Of a stretch of 30,408 bases of DNA, positions 1-9,902 are shown piece after piece. Within the stretch, counting starts at the first letter, position 1, and the number at the start of each line of letters is the position of its first letter. The stretch is taken from the NCBI GenBank assembly GCA_017543645.1, contig JAFYFR010000011.1:1-30408 (forward strand), given 5' to 3'. The position numbers were made by a program, and so were the translations under genes. Source of the stretch: Bacteroidales bacterium. Its GTDB lineage: Bacteria > Bacteroidota > Bacteroidia > Bacteroidales > UBA3824. A model generated the notes under the pieces. The model saw only the letters and a program-made list of their open reading frames with translations. It searched no databases and had not been told where the DNA came from.

Positions 1-360
1 GTTCAGGTGTTACTGGCTCGGGAACAACAGGTTCAGGAGTTACTGGCTCAGGAACAACTGGTTCAGGAGTTACTGGCTCAGGAACAACTGGTTCAGGAGT
101 TACTGGCTCAGGAACAACTGGTTCAGGAGTTACTGGCTCAGGTGTTACTGGGTCAGGTATTACTGGCTCAGGTGTTACTGGTTCTGGTGTTACCGGGTCA
201 GGTGTTACTGGTTCTGGCTCTATAACCACAGGCTCAACTATAACAGGCTCAACCACCTCCGGCTCAGAAACAACCGGCTCTGGAACTACTGGCTCAGGAG
301 TTACTGGCTCGGGAGCTACTGGCTCGGGAGCTACTGGCTCAACCACCACAGGCTCTGGGG
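1..360 (-). repeat. Proline-rich tandem repeat in the giant adhesin (PVVPEPVTPE unit)
   Basis: In the adhesin frame this stretch reads as an uninterrupted series of (E/D)PV(T/V/A/I)P units. Three 30-base units at 31-60, 61-90 and 91-120 are identical to each other. The unit at 1-30 differs from them at three bases, and 121-142 begins another copy. Each 30-base unit encodes ten residues, PVVPEPVTPE. The part towards 360 is more diverged. Such Pro/Glu arrays usually form stiff extended stalks or wall-spanning linkers; that role is inferred here. The array continues past the left edge, so its full copy number is unknown. Confidence 0.9.
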
Positions 361-3300
361 CGGGGATGGAGATTACAATGCCGAAGTTTACTGTGAGGGT
401 GTTGTTGTAGGCATCGCTCACAGTAAGAGCGAGCTGGATGGCCTGCGACTCCGAAGTGCTGCACGAAAGGCTTCCATCAGTAGGATTGAAACTCATAAAC
501 GATGGCAGCGGTGAGCCGTCGGCAAGGGTATAGCTGTAAGAGAGGGCTGTTCCCAAGAACCCTGTGAACGTGCCATCGGGAATATCAAGAGTGAACTTGC
601 CGCTCTGGGTATTAATATCGCTGATAGAGCCGCTCGGACACGCGGGATTCAAAACCGTGATTTTGAACTCCGTCGAAGACTTTGCTCCGTGGGTGTCCTC
701 GGCGGTAACGGCTATGAGGGTCTCGCCCATATCATTGTAAGAGGGTGTTCCGCTGAATGTGCCTGTCTCGTAATCGTACGACAGCCACTCGGGGAGCAGT
801 CCGCCGTTGGCAGACGTTACCTCTATGTCGGCCACATAGTCGTAAAGGTCGTTGTCGGCAAACACCTCGCCGATAGTGTGTTCCAGCTTGTTGCCCGGCA
901 TCACAGCCACATCCTCAATGGGTGCAACCACCTCGGGAGCATGGTTAATGCTAAACACGAGTTTAAAACGGCTGTTGTCGGCACCTTTGTCAACAGTCAG
1001 ACGGAACGAGTAACCCGGGGTCAGCTCGGTGTAAGTATCATTCTGCGCATCGTAGAGGTACACCAGAGCACCCGACACGGTGTTCTGACTAAGCGAAACT
1101 GTATAAGTGCCAGCCGTGGTGGCTGAGTATCCGAGAGCCACCTCGCCGCCCTTCTTTAATGCCGAGGGCAGGGCGTTGGCTGCGAGAGGAGTGGAAACGT
1201 CGTTGCCGAAAGAGTAGAACAGCATCAAATCCGCCTGGTTGGTGGCGAGCATATAGGCATCGTACTCGGAGTCGAAACCGTCTGTGGCATCGTCGGCAAA
1301 ATATACCACGTTGCGGCATGAGCCTCCGTTGCCCGAGGTGGTGAACACAAGCTGCTCGCTGCCGCTGCCGCACGAGCTGCCGCCCTTGAGCAGCAGGCTG
1401 GTGCTGCCGTAGTCGTGGGTGCGGCTCTTGGTGGTGAATGTTACCGAACCTTGGTTGCCAGCCGCGCCGGGAGTAGCATGAACAAAGAAACTCTGTCCGG
1501 CTGCTATGTATCGGGGGCTGTAGCTGTATGCCGAGGTGTAGCCCGCGGGATTGGTCACCACGCCTACCGCTCCGGCGTTTTTCTGGTATGCGAACGACGC
1601 GTTGTCGATATTGTCGTGGATATACACTGTGGCATCCACGTTGTTAAACTCAATATTGTCGGCATCCACAGCCGAAAGGTATGGATTGGGAATAAGGTTC
1701 CAGCCGTCGAGCTTGTGCGAGGTTACGTTGTTAAGGACATAGGTGTCGTTGTCGCTGAAATTGGCAACGACCTTGACAGGCTGGGAGGCGTCGGTCCACG
1801 GCTTGCCTTTGAACTCGAGCACGTGGTTGCCCTGCTTCTTGCTGCATAAATAGCGGTATGCCGATTTAGTGATGTCCGAAGTCTGTACGGCGCCGGTTTT
1901 TATATTCCATCCCGAAGCGAGTATGGTGGAGTTGTTGCCCTCTGACAGTCCATCAGTATAGGAGTATCCGGGTTCGCCTTTATTCATGTCGGCTGCTTCG
2001 TCGTAGTAGTAGAGATACCAGCTATTACAGGTGGCTATGGGCGCGGGGTTGAAACCGGTGAGGGGAACAGCTATTCTCTCCCACTCGTATCCGCGTACAA
2101 AACGCTGGAACGTTACCTCGCCGTTGAAAGTGCCGTTGTATATCAGCGAGCCGGCTGGCAAGATAGAGTGTCCCCTGCTGACGCCGGAGGCATCCGCCTT
2201 GAAATCGGCAGCCTGCACGGGAGCCTTGAGGAGCAGCTTGCCGCCGTCGTCCACCACCACGTGGGCAAACACGGTGAGTTTTGAGTCGGGGCTTATGGTG
2301 AGGCTTGCGCCGTCGTATATCTTAAGGTACTGCGCCTCGGCTACCTCAGTACTGTTGATAACAGGGTAAGGCTTGCCGGTGGTGAGCTTTTTAATCTCCA
2401 CCGAGTTAGAAATTGTCGGCACCTCGCCGCCGCTCCAGTTGCCGGGCACAAACCAGTTTTCGTTAACTTCGCCCGTCCAAGTGTAGGTGATGGCGTTGGT
2501 GTGCGCGAGGGTGTAGGTGTATGGCGCGTTGTTGTGGGGTATACGGTCGTCGGTAGAGGTAACGCGTCCGGTCTTGCCGGTAAGAGCCACAGCCACGGAG
2601 GCGATGCGCTCCCATTTCTGCTGGTCGGGGTCGGGATTGTCAACAAAGTTGGTGATACATACGTTGGCGAGCGAGGCGGGGTCGGTGCCCACGCGGTTGG
2701 TTTCGTCCCAGCGGAGCTTCAGACCGAATGTAGATCCGTCGTTGGCTGGGGTAACTGTCCAGTATTCCGACAAGTCAACGCCCACAATGCCATGAGCGTA
2801 CAAGCTGTTATTTCCGCTTGCAGGATGCTTTGTGTAGTGGTAGCAGACGGTAACAAATCCGTTGCCTGAGTCGTTGCCCGGATAGAAGTTGTACACAGTA
2901 AAGTTGCCCAGGCGGTTGTTCTCCTTATTCTGATTGTTGAGGTGGTTGCCCACAGGGAACGTCCACGAACCATTGGTAAGTATCTTTTTGGTAAGCGGGC
3001 CGTTGATAAAGCGCGAGGTGTTGTAGTTGAGCACCGTCTGCGACTCGTCCTCGATGGTGTTGATAATGCGGAACGGCACATCGTCGAAAGTATTCAGCAC
3101 GCCGTGGTAAAACTCCACGCGCATGGCCACATCTACAGGGAGGCGCACCGAGACACCGTCTAACGAGGTGTTGTCGATCTGTAGTATGTTGATACTGTTG
3201 TTGATGCCGTTGCCGTCGGCGAGGCTTCCTGTGCCGGTGAACTCCTGCGCGCTGCTGCCGCACATGTTAACGATGCTCACACCGTTGCCGGCGGGACGTG

Positions 3301-6300
3301 AGAACTTACCTTGGTTGTAGATAAAGTTGCCGTGAATATTCCATGTGGCACCGAGGCTGTTGTCGATGTCGAGAGTGGCGTCGTCGCCGTCAACTTTGAA
3401 ATCACCGTTGACTATGAGGTCGTCGGAGCCGAGCTTGCGCAGGCCCTTGCCTGAGAACACCACATTGTTAAACACGCTCTTGTGTATTGAGCAGTCGTTA
3501 GTGCCGCCGAACTCGATAGTGCCGGAGCCGGGCTTCACAAAATCGTCGTAGTTGCCATTGGGCACCGCGCCCGACTCGGTAACGATAGTACCAATGCCGG
3601 CTATGTATCCGAAATTGTGTCCTGTGGACTCGTGGATGTTAATCTTGCCCGGATCGGAAATATCATCGTCCTTAAGGAGGAATGTGCGGTAGAGCTTCAG
3701 CTCGTCAGAAGAGGTGTATTCCATATTGTGGAACACAAAGACAATAGAGCCTGCGTCGGGGGGTGTTTCAGCGTCCTTGTCTTTCACAATCTTTCCGTTT
3801 TCCCAGACGAGATGTCCGTCATTGTCGATCTTGCCTATATACCAGTTGTCCTTTGACAACCAGTCGAGGGGCGAGAAGTCGCTGCCCTTGGACACATAGA
3901 CATCGAGGTTGCCGGGTATTGCGCCCACGCCGAACTCGTCTCCGAGACCGGCGGTGTATTCGCCCGAGAGATGGGCGTCGTCGTCCATCGTCATCGTTGA
4001 AGAGTTAAAAGTGATATAGCCCTTGTCGTAAGAGTTGCTGTTAGACCACAGCTTGTCCCATTTCTCCTTGCCGGTAAGCAGACGCGCGGCGAGATAGTGG
4101 TATCCTTTGGCGTTGTCTTTGTCGGGAGCATGGTAGTCGGAGATGTCGTTACTGAATATTAGACTGCCTTGGAAATTGGTAGTGCCAGCAGAGAGCACCT
4201 TCCAATAGAAGCTGAGGGCGTTGGCTTTGTCGTCGAGGTCCCAGTTAGTGTATTCGAAGTCCTGCTTGATAGACGGATGTAGTCCGTCGCACGGGGTAAT
4301 GGTGAGGGTGGCTCCGGCGTTAATTTCCTCCACGTCAACAATGGCAGGCGCGTATTTGCCCGCCACGCCCATGGGCATGATAAACTTGCCGCTCTGGTTG
4401 CTGGCGAATATCTTTTTTATACCGTTGGTTTCGGTAGAGCTTTGGAACACAATCATCTTGTTAATGGCCGTAACATTGCCTACGGCATCTTTGGTAACGT
4501 AGTTGGTACCCACGCTGTCGATATACGCCACCTGTTCGCCGAGGGCGAGGGTCGACTTACCCATGTTGAGCAGACCCTGCTTGAGGGTGAGCGCGTTGTT
4601 GATGTACAGCTCTTCGCCGGCGTTGGCGCACACCACGTTTTTGGCGTTGTCGATATAGAGCTTGCCTATCGAACCTTTCGACACTATGGTGATAAGGTGG
4701 TCTTGCGTGCCGCTGTTGAGCACAATGCCATCGCCGTTCTTAGCGGTGTTGTATTCAAAAGTGCCTGAGTTGGTGAGCTTGGTCTGCACGGTGATGGGGT
4801 TTCCGTTGTCCTTCAAAACAGAGTTCTCCCCTATCAAGAGCTCGTTCTCCACAATGTCGGTGTTAATAAAAGTAACGTTGCCGCCCTGGTTTAGAACCTC
4901 AGCGTTGTAGAAAACAATATCCTTGTTTCCTTTGGCTTCTTGCGTACTAATGCCCGAGAATTTTACTGTATTCGATTGTGCGGCGAATGTTCCGTCAACT
5001 ATAAAATCGCCTTTAAGGTTCATAGCCTTGCCGTTGGCATAGAGCGCGCCGTTGTCGCCATTGACAGTAAGGTCTTCCAAAACGGTGAGGGCGTTTCCCA
5101 AAGTAACGGTGGCGTTGTTGGAAACTATAACATTAGGCAATGATGTGGAGGCGGAAAGGGTGAAGGAGGTTTCACCGAAATAATCATATTTATATTTGTA
5201 AGTAGTGTAGACACGTTTCTGCAAGCTATAAGTTTCTAACACTTGGTTCGGCCAAATCATAACAGTTTCATTTGTACTAAGTTTTAACCGACTATCATAA
5301 GTGCCGCCATTTAGTACTCGCGTGTTGTTTTGGTAAAAGGAGTTGCCACCATCGGGAGAATATTCAGAAACATATTCCCAATCGTCTGGATTTGCCAAAA
5401 AGTCAGCAAACAACTTGTCTGTGAAATATTGATACTGATGAGCTGGGGTATTGTCAGGATTTGTTCCTTTGTTTTTAACTTGTCCCATGGCATAAACACT
5501 CTGATGCCAATTCATAAGTTTATACCAATGAGATCTGTATTTAAACCAATTCTCATAGAAATCTATTCTATATGTTGTAAACTTTTGATTTTTAACCGAA
5601 ATACCATCGTTGTCAAACACAAACTTGCTTCCTTTTCCGAATGTGCAGTCGCCGTCGTCGGCGTTGATGGTGAGGTCGGGGACGGTGGCGTTCTTTATGC
5701 CGTCAACAAAATATATCGAAGCATCCGCCGCCATAACTATGCTGCTGCCCGATGTAATATCGAAGATTCCGTGCGATGTAGTGGACACACATGCGGCACC
5801 TCCGATTTTAACCAAAGCATTTTGAGATATTGTAAGGTCTATCTTGCCGGTTGATGATGGGTCGGGGCAGAACTGGCCTTTGTTGGTGAAGGTGGCATCG
5901 CCGTTGAGGGTGATAGCAGCCTTGCCGGTCTCCTTATAATAAAGGTGTCCCTCGTTGTTGAGGGTTGCTCCGTCGTTGAGCGTGAGCACGCCGCCGAGGG
6001 TGATGCCGGTGGTGCAGCCGGTAACGTTAAGCGTTACGCCGTTGTTGGCGATGAGCTTTGATTCGGCTGGTATCACAAAGTCATTTCCACTGTTTGAGAG
6101 TGTGTAACTACCAGACTGCTGGAATATAAGTGTTCCTTTTTTCAGGAGGAATGTCTTGTTGTCGGATTCCGCTCCGTATTGCGATGTGCTAAATGTGATA
6201 TTCTTGTTGATTGTAACTGTATTATCAACCGACTCTTTGTCAACTACAATCTGCGCAAGGCTGATAGTAAGATTACCAGCGTTGACAAATTCAGAATTAC

Positions 6301-9300
6301 TGTTGCCTACAAAATATAGCGGTACAAACTTGGCGTCCTTGTACAATGTTATAGAGCAACCTGTGAATCCGCCACCGTTGATGTTGCCTTCCACTATAAG
6401 CTTGGGACTGCCGGATGCGAAATCATTTGCAACTTTTATCGAAGAGTTGATTGTTGCAAAAACAATCTCCTTTGCTCTTACCACGGAGCTGTTATTGTTA
6501 CGGAACTCTAATGTGCCGGTGCCATTGCCGCCCATCCTAAGTTGTCCACATTGAATATTGTTTGTTACCCTCATGGTCTTATTGCCACGAATGTTTACAT
6601 AGCCATTAGCCACAATGTCGTTATCAAAAGTAAAATAGGCGAGTTTATTCTGCGGTTCGAAACTTATATTCGGATAGTTGCCGTTATGAGCCAAATTTAT
6701 CGAAGTGGCTTTTTCTTGTGGAACAAAAAAGTATTCGCTTTTTTCTTCTTTGTCAAACAGCGACAGATCAGCGGTAATCTGGGGTACTGTTCCGGAAGTC
6801 CACAAGAACTCGAGCGTACCTTCGCCCGACACGTAGCCGCAGCTGCAGCTTGTATACATGAGCAGACGGCCGTAATTCTCGCCCTCGGGCAAAAAGATTA
6901 ACTTACCAATGCCCGCCATGGCATTACTGGCGTTGACATTAATAAAATCATTACCAACAATCACAGCTACATCACCACGCTTGGGATGGCCTTTCTCATT
7001 GGTAACTACGCCGTTCTTATATTTATACCACTTATCCTCCAAAAATCCATACTCCGACTTATTACCGTCATTAAGCTTAGACGAATACCATACGGTCATA
7101 TTGTCAGCGTTGCTTTTGTAGCCGGCGGTAAAGTCGCCCGACGGCATAGAGTAGTTGCCATTATAAAACTCCATAGTGTTAGCGTCGCCCATTGTGGCAG
7201 GATTGGTAGATACTACCCAATCCACTCCCATAAGGGCGAGATTGCTGAACGAAGCTTGTCCCTGCGCCGCATCAGGCACTTGGAATTTGTATTTGAAGCA
7301 TCCCTTGTTGGCGTCGCTGTTGTTAGTGTTAGCTATCCAGTACATTTTTAGATTGGTTCCCTGCAGACACGGATGCTGGTTGCCAACAACGTTAAACGAA
7401 ACATACTCTTCTACTGTCTGCGTTGGAGAGCTTACTATAGATATGGTGACGGGAGAGTAATGGCTGCCGTTGGTGGCAATAGGGAACATTGCGATATCGC
7501 CGGCAGATTCGCCGGCAGCTGCCCTTACTTTCAAACGCAGTCCGGCACTCACGTTGTCGCCATTGTTACGGAAAAACTTCGCAGTTGAATTATTCTCATA
7601 TCCCTCGTTGATAGTCAGTACGTAGCTGTTGAGGTCGCATACACCTTGGCCGCCGGAGGGAAAATAGTATTTGTTGCACTCCACATTCGACATGAGAGTC
7701 AGGTTATTGACGGTTATCTGATAAATTTCGTCGTATTTACCTGCGCCCGATATAGTCTTATTACCGCCTTCTTCCATATAGACATGACCATGGATAACAC
7801 CGTCGTTCTGGGCGTCATAGGCAGACACGTGCTTGCCGGCAGGGATATTAAGTATGCCGTGTAATACCGTCAAAGTAGATACGGTGGTGGTATTGTCAAC
7901 CGTTACCGAATGGTTGCCATCCTTGTCTACTACAAAATTCTGATAGATAAGGCTACCTGCGCCGGTGATGGAGGTGTTCTTAGCGGTGTTGAAGCAGAAG
8001 TTCATAGCTTCCGTCAGTACGGTATTGTCGCCGATGGTAAAGTCGCCTCCGATGTATACGTCTTTGCCACGGCAGCCTAACGTTGATTTTGGCAAGGAAG
8101 GGTCAGGAGGAGTAGAAGGTGCAGGCGAAGCAACGAGCACTAAGTCGCCGTATACCTCTAATGGCGAGGCAGATTCGTTTGACACCGTGCACTGGTCGAT
8201 AATAACGCTGTAGAACGGCACAGTGCCTGTGATATTTACATCATGGTAAAACGTTACCTTGCCGCCTGTAACTATCGGATTGGCAGAATTTACGGAGTAT
8301 ACAGAGCCATGGAATATTATCTCGCCTCCGGCAAGCTCGTATACGGTGTTCTCGCTCATGAGCTTGATATAGGCCGGCGAGGCGTAGTTGGATAGCTCAA
8401 GCACGCCGCCCGATATGTGGAACGCGCCGGTGGCGTTGTCGGCGGTCTTTAAGTAATTAACATCCACCTTTCCGCCTTCGATAGATATGTTGCCCGAAAG
8501 TTCCGAGAGTATCAGGCCCGCGCCGCCGTTTTGCTTGTGGCATGTTAGCTTGCCCGAGCGGATTTCGAGGCCGCCCTCCACTACGATGTCTACATCGGTG
8601 GTTATATCCGCGCCCGCTATTGCGAGCACCGAGCTGGCGTTTACTTTGAACTGTTCGGTGGAGAGATAGTCCATCTTGATATTAGACCCGAGCACGAATG
8701 TGCCGGATTTGAGGCTGATAACGTCCTTGCCCAAGTCGATGGTGTTGTCGGCGAGTATCTCGGCGTAGTAGTTGGTGTTATGCTTATCGATGGTGATTTT
8801 GCTGAACTTGCCTGTGCCTACTATGGACACTACCTGGTGGCGGTTGTCGGAGCAGAGCACGAGTTCGGTGTGAGACTTGCTGTCGCCCTGATAGAGGTCG
8901 ATTGAGCCGGTGTTGTAAATATCGCCGTAGACTATGAGCTGCGAATCGTCGCCCTCACCCGAAGAGATTAGCTTGCGTGTTGCGTTCACCTCTATGTCGT
9001 TGAATACGGTGAGCTTGGAGCCGGGGAGCAGCTGTATGTCGCCTTTGGTAACGCGGAGCGTGGAGATGGTGATGTCGCCGTTGATGCTTACAACCCCGCT
9101 GCCCACGCTGAGGGTGAGGTTGGGATAGTTGACGGGGTTACGGCTGAGGGTAACATTTCCGCCTTCGGCTTCAACTATGAGCAAGCCGGTGTAGTTGTCG
9201 GTGGTAACTGTGGGATAGTAGTCGCCATGGAGCTCAATAAATCCTCGGCCCGACATCTCGCCGAATACGGGTGTTCCGCCCGTGATCTTGAGCGTGGTGA

Positions 9301-9544
9301 TTATTACCACCTGGGCAGCTTTTACGTCGGGGGCGGAGATGGTTACGTCGGCGTCGGAGATGTACACGATGTCGTCTTCGCCGGGAGCCTCGTTGGCCTG
9401 CTGGTAGTCGGAGCTGGAGTAGCTCCATGTGGCTGGGGTGCTCCAGTCGCCGGCTTTCATCGAATAGTACACCTTCTGCGCCCGGGCGGCGGTATGGCAT
9501 AGTCCGATTATCAGGATCAGTGCCAAGGTCTTGATAGATTTCAT
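1..9544 (-). CDS. Giant secreted modular adhesin-like protein, 3' end outside window
   Basis: One stop-free minus-strand frame runs from an ATG at 9544 to the left edge, giving 3181 complete codons without a stop. The N-terminus is a signal peptide (MKSIKTLALILIIGLCHTA, then ARAQ). Four modules begin with a W...W...P...V-I pattern, near residues 25, 810, 1880 and 2350. Each leads into long stretches of short beta-strand repeats (GDx(T/V)x, N-rich), as in secreted beta-helix proteins. Phrases such as SWTFPVGN and GWNLIPNPYL (about residue 2615) resemble parts of large Bacteroidetes proteins exported by the type IX system. Two cadherin/dystroglycan-like Ig domains follow (about 2865-3055), then a (E/D)PV(T/V)P rod. 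No C-terminal sorting domain is visible because the end is missing. A role in surface attachment is inferred; no ligand can be named. Confidence is high for the gene and moderate for the role. Confidence 0.9.
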   Translation of the reverse strand, partial: MKSIKTLALILIIGLCHTAARAQKVYYSMKAGDWSTPATWSYSSSDYQQANEAPGEDDIVYISDADVTISAPDVKAAQVVIITTLKITGGTPVFGEMSGRGFIELHGDYYPTVTTDNYTGLLIVEAEGGNVTLSRNPVNYPNLTLSVGSGVVSINGDITISTLRVTKGDIQLLPGSKLTVFNDIEVNATRKLISSGEGDDSQLIVYGDIYNTGSIDLYQGDSKSHTELVLCSDNRHQVVSIVGTGKFSKITIDKHNTNYYAEILADNTIDLGKDVISLKSGTFVLGSNIKMDYLSTEQFKVNASSVLAIAGADITTDVDIVVEGGLEIRSGKLTCHKQNGGAGLILSELSGNISIEGGKVDVNYLKTADNATGAFHISGGVLELSNYASPAYIKLMSENTVYELAGGEIIFHGSVYSVNSANPIVTGGKVTFYHDVNITGTVPFYSVIIDQCTVSNESASPLEVYGDLVLVASPAPSTPPDPSLPKSTLGCRGKDVYIGGDFTIGDNTVLTEAMNFCFNTAKNTSITGAGSLIYQNFVVDKDGNHSVTVDNTTTVSTLTVLHGILNIPAGKHVSAYDAQNDGVIHGHVYMEEGGNKTISGAGKYDEIYQITVNNLTLMSNVECNKYYFPSGGQGVCDLNSYVLTINEGYENNSTAKFFRNNGDNVSAGLRLKVRAAAGESAGDIAMFPIATNGSHYSPVTISIVSSPTQTVEEYVSFNVVGNQHPCLQGTNLKMYWIANTNNSDANKGCFKYKFQVPDAAQGQASFSNLALMGVDWVVSTNPATMGDANTMEFYNGNYSMPSGDFTAGYKSNADNMTVWYSSKLNDGNKSEYGFLEDKWYKYKNGVVTNEKGHPKRGDVAVIVGNDFINVNASNAMAGIGKLIFLPEGENYGRLLMYTSCSCGYVSGEGTLEFLWTSGTVPQITADLSLFDKEEKSEYFFVPQEKATSINLAHNGNYPNISFEPQNKLAYFTFDNDIVANGYVNIRGNKTMRVTNNIQCGQLRMGGNGTGTLEFRNNNSSVVRAKEIVFATINSSIKVANDFASGSPKLIVEGNINGGGFTGCSITLYKDAKFVPLYFVGNSNSEFVNAGNLTISLAQIVVDKESVDNTVTINKNITFSTSQYGAESDNKTFLLKKGTLIFQQSGSYTLSNSGNDFVIPAESKLIANNGVTLNVTGCTTGITLGGVLTLNDGATLNNEGHLYYKETGKAAITLNGDATFTNKGQFCPDPSSTGKIDLTISQNALVKIGGAACVSTTSHGIFDITSGSSIVMAADASIYFVDGIKNATVPDLTINADDGDCTFGKGSKFVFDNDGISVKNQKFTTYRIDFYENWFKYRSHWYKLMNWHQSVYAMGQVKNKGTNPDNTPAHQYQYFTDKLFADFLANPDDWEYVSEYSPDGGNSFYQNNTRVLNGGTYDSRLKLSTNETVMIWPNQVLETYSLQKRVYTTYKYKYDYFGETSFTLSASTSLPNVIVSNNATVTLGNALTVLEDLTVNGDNGALYANGKAMNLKGDFIVDGTFAAQSNTVKFSGISTQEAKGNKDIVFYNAEVLNQGGNVTFINTDIVENELLIGENSVLKDNGNPITVQTKLTNSGTFEYNTAKNGDGIVLNSGTQDHLITIVSKGSIGKLYIDNAKNVVCANAGEELYINNALTLKQGLLNMGKSTLALGEQVAYIDSVGTNYVTKDAVGNVTAINKMIVFQSSTETNGIKKIFASNQSGKFIMPMGVAGKYAPAIVDVEEINAGATLTITPCDGLHPSIKQDFEYTNWDLDDKANALSFYWKVLSAGTTNFQGSLIFSNDISDYHAPDKDNAKGYHYLAARLLTGKEKWDKLWSNSNSYDKGYITFNSSTMTMDDDAHLSGEYTAGLGDEFGVGAIPGNLDVYVSKGSDFSPLDWLSKDNWYIGKIDNDGHLVWENGKIVKDKDAETPPDAGSIVFVFHNMEYTSSDELKLYRTFLLKDDDISDPGKINIHESTGHNFGYIAGIGTIVTESGAVPNGNYDDFVKPGSGTIEFGGTNDCSIHKSVFNNVVFSGKGLRKLGSDDLIVNGDFKVDGDDATLDIDNSLGATWNIHGNFIYNQGKFSRPAGNGVSIVNMCGSSAQEFTGTGSLADGNGINNSINILQIDNTSLDGVSVRLPVDVAMRVEFYHGVLNTFDDVPFRIINTIEDESQTVLNYNTSRFINGPLTKKILTNGSWTFPVGNHLNNQNKENNRLGNFTVYNFYPGNDSGNGFVTVCYHYTKHPASGNNSLYAHGIVGVDLSEYWTVTPANDGSTFGLKLRWDETNRVGTDPASLANVCITNFVDNPDPDQQKWERIASVAVALTGKTGRVTSTDDRIPHNNAPYTYTLAHTNAITYTWTGEVNENWFVPGNWSGGEVPTISNSVEIKKLTTGKPYPVINSTEVAEAQYLKIYDGASLTISPDSKLTVFAHVVVDDGGKLLLKAPVQAADFKADASGVSRGHSILPAGSLIYNGTFNGEVTFQRFVRGYEWERIAVPLTGFNPAPIATCNSWYLYYYDEAADMNKGEPGYSYTDGLSEGNNSTILASGWNIKTGAVQTSDITKSAYRYLCSKKQGNHVLEFKGKPWTDASQPVKVVANFSDNDTYVLNNVTSHKLDGWNLIPNPYLSAVDADNIEFNNVDATVYIHDNIDNASFAYQKNAGAVGVVTNPAGYTSAYSYSPRYIAAGQSFFVHATPGAAGNQGSVTFTTKSRTHDYGSTSLLLKGGSSCGSGSEQLVFTTSGNGGSCRNVVYFADDATDGFDSEYDAYMLATNQADLMLFYSFGNDVSTPLAANALPSALKKGGEVALGYSATTAGTYTVSLSQNTVSGALVYLYDAQNDTYTELTPGYSFRLTVDKGADNSRFKLVFSINHAPEVVAPIEDVAVMPGNKLEHTIGEVFADNDLYDYVADIEVTSANGGLLPEWLSYDYETGTFSGTPSYNDMGETLIAVTAEDTHGAKSSTEFKITVLNPACPSGSISDINTQSGKFTLDIPDGTFTGFLGTALSYSYTLADGSPLPSFMSFNPTDGSLSCSTSESQAIQLALTVSDAYNNTLTVNFGIVISIPAPEPVVVEPVAPEPVAPEPVTPEPVVPEPVVSEPEVVEPVIVEPVVIEPEPVTPDPVTPEPVTPEPVIPDPVTPEPVTPEPVVPEPVTPEPVVPEPVTPEPVVPEPVTPEPVVPEPVTPE
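5170..5640 (-). other. AT-rich, aromatic-rich island inside the giant adhesin
   Basis: This part of the adhesin frame (about residues 1300-1458) is clearly AT-richer than the rest: 5521-5580 has 15 G/C in 60 bases, against 35 in 60 at 8581-8640. Its translation is rich in Tyr, Trp, Phe, Lys and His (for example YRIDFYENWFKYRSHWYK) and lacks the Gly/Asn/Thr/Val beta-helix pattern on both sides. The reading frame is intact through it. It may be a separate inserted domain or a segment acquired from another source. I recognise no family. Confidence 0.6.
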
Positions 9545-9633
9545 GGTTGTATGTATGAGTGTCATTGTGGGTCAGTTTTTTTATTCAAAACAAGGAATGT
9601 TGGCTTTGCAAAAAAGCCCTCATTTTTAAAACA

Positions 9634-9641
9634 CAAATTTA
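9634..9641 (-). promoter_or_regulatory. Probable -7 element (TAAATTTG) for the giant adhesin
   Basis: On the minus strand TAAATTTG fits the Bacteroidetes -7 consensus TAnnTTTG exactly and lies 90 bases before the adhesin ATG. No TTTG sits at the expected -33 distance, so the promoter may be weak or activator-dependent. A small hairpin (GGCTTT...AAAGCC, 9602-9618) would fall in the leader of the transcript. Confidence 0.4.
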
Positions 9642-9699
9642 ATGCAAAAAGTTGCAGGCGGAGGAGTGTTTTTGGTTTAATAATATGTTAATTTTTAAG

Positions 9700-9902
9700 C
9701 GTTGTTACACATACTGTGTAGTTGTAAAACTTTATTTTACACGTCATTGGAGGCACAGAGCACATACCGTGCCAAAGTTGGCGGCGTGCGCGGTGCAACG
9801 GTGTGTTTAACGTCTTTAAATTTGGCGGCCGTGTGGGCGACGGTGTGTATACGGCGTCTGATTTTTGGCACCTGCTCAGGCACAATGTATATAACGCCAT
9901 AG
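9700..9902 (-). repeat. Degenerate 42-45 base repeat block, minus orientation
   Basis: The minus strand shows a loose period of 14-15 codons. Translated for comparison only, it gives successive units starting LYTLCLSRCQKS, YTPSPTRPPNLK and NTPLHRARRQ. On the plus strand, 9778-9821 and 9822-9866 align as two diverged direct copies (shared GGCGGC, ACGGTGTGT, ACG/GCGTCT). The segment 9839-9869 is the left arm of an inverted repeat with 10100-10130. It is not called as a protein gene, because the period is shared with the block at 10073-10180 and no start signal is visible. Confidence 0.6.

Noticed and set aside
1..142. CRISPR-like array at the left edge
   Set aside because: The 30-base units are directly adjacent with no spacers and are in frame within a coding sequence.
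5330..5854. Plus-strand open frame of 174 codons opposite the giant adhesin (also others at 689-1126 and 1415-1849)
   Set aside because: They lie antisense to a continuous coding frame with a signal peptide and recognisable domains, and show no domain pattern or start signal of their own.
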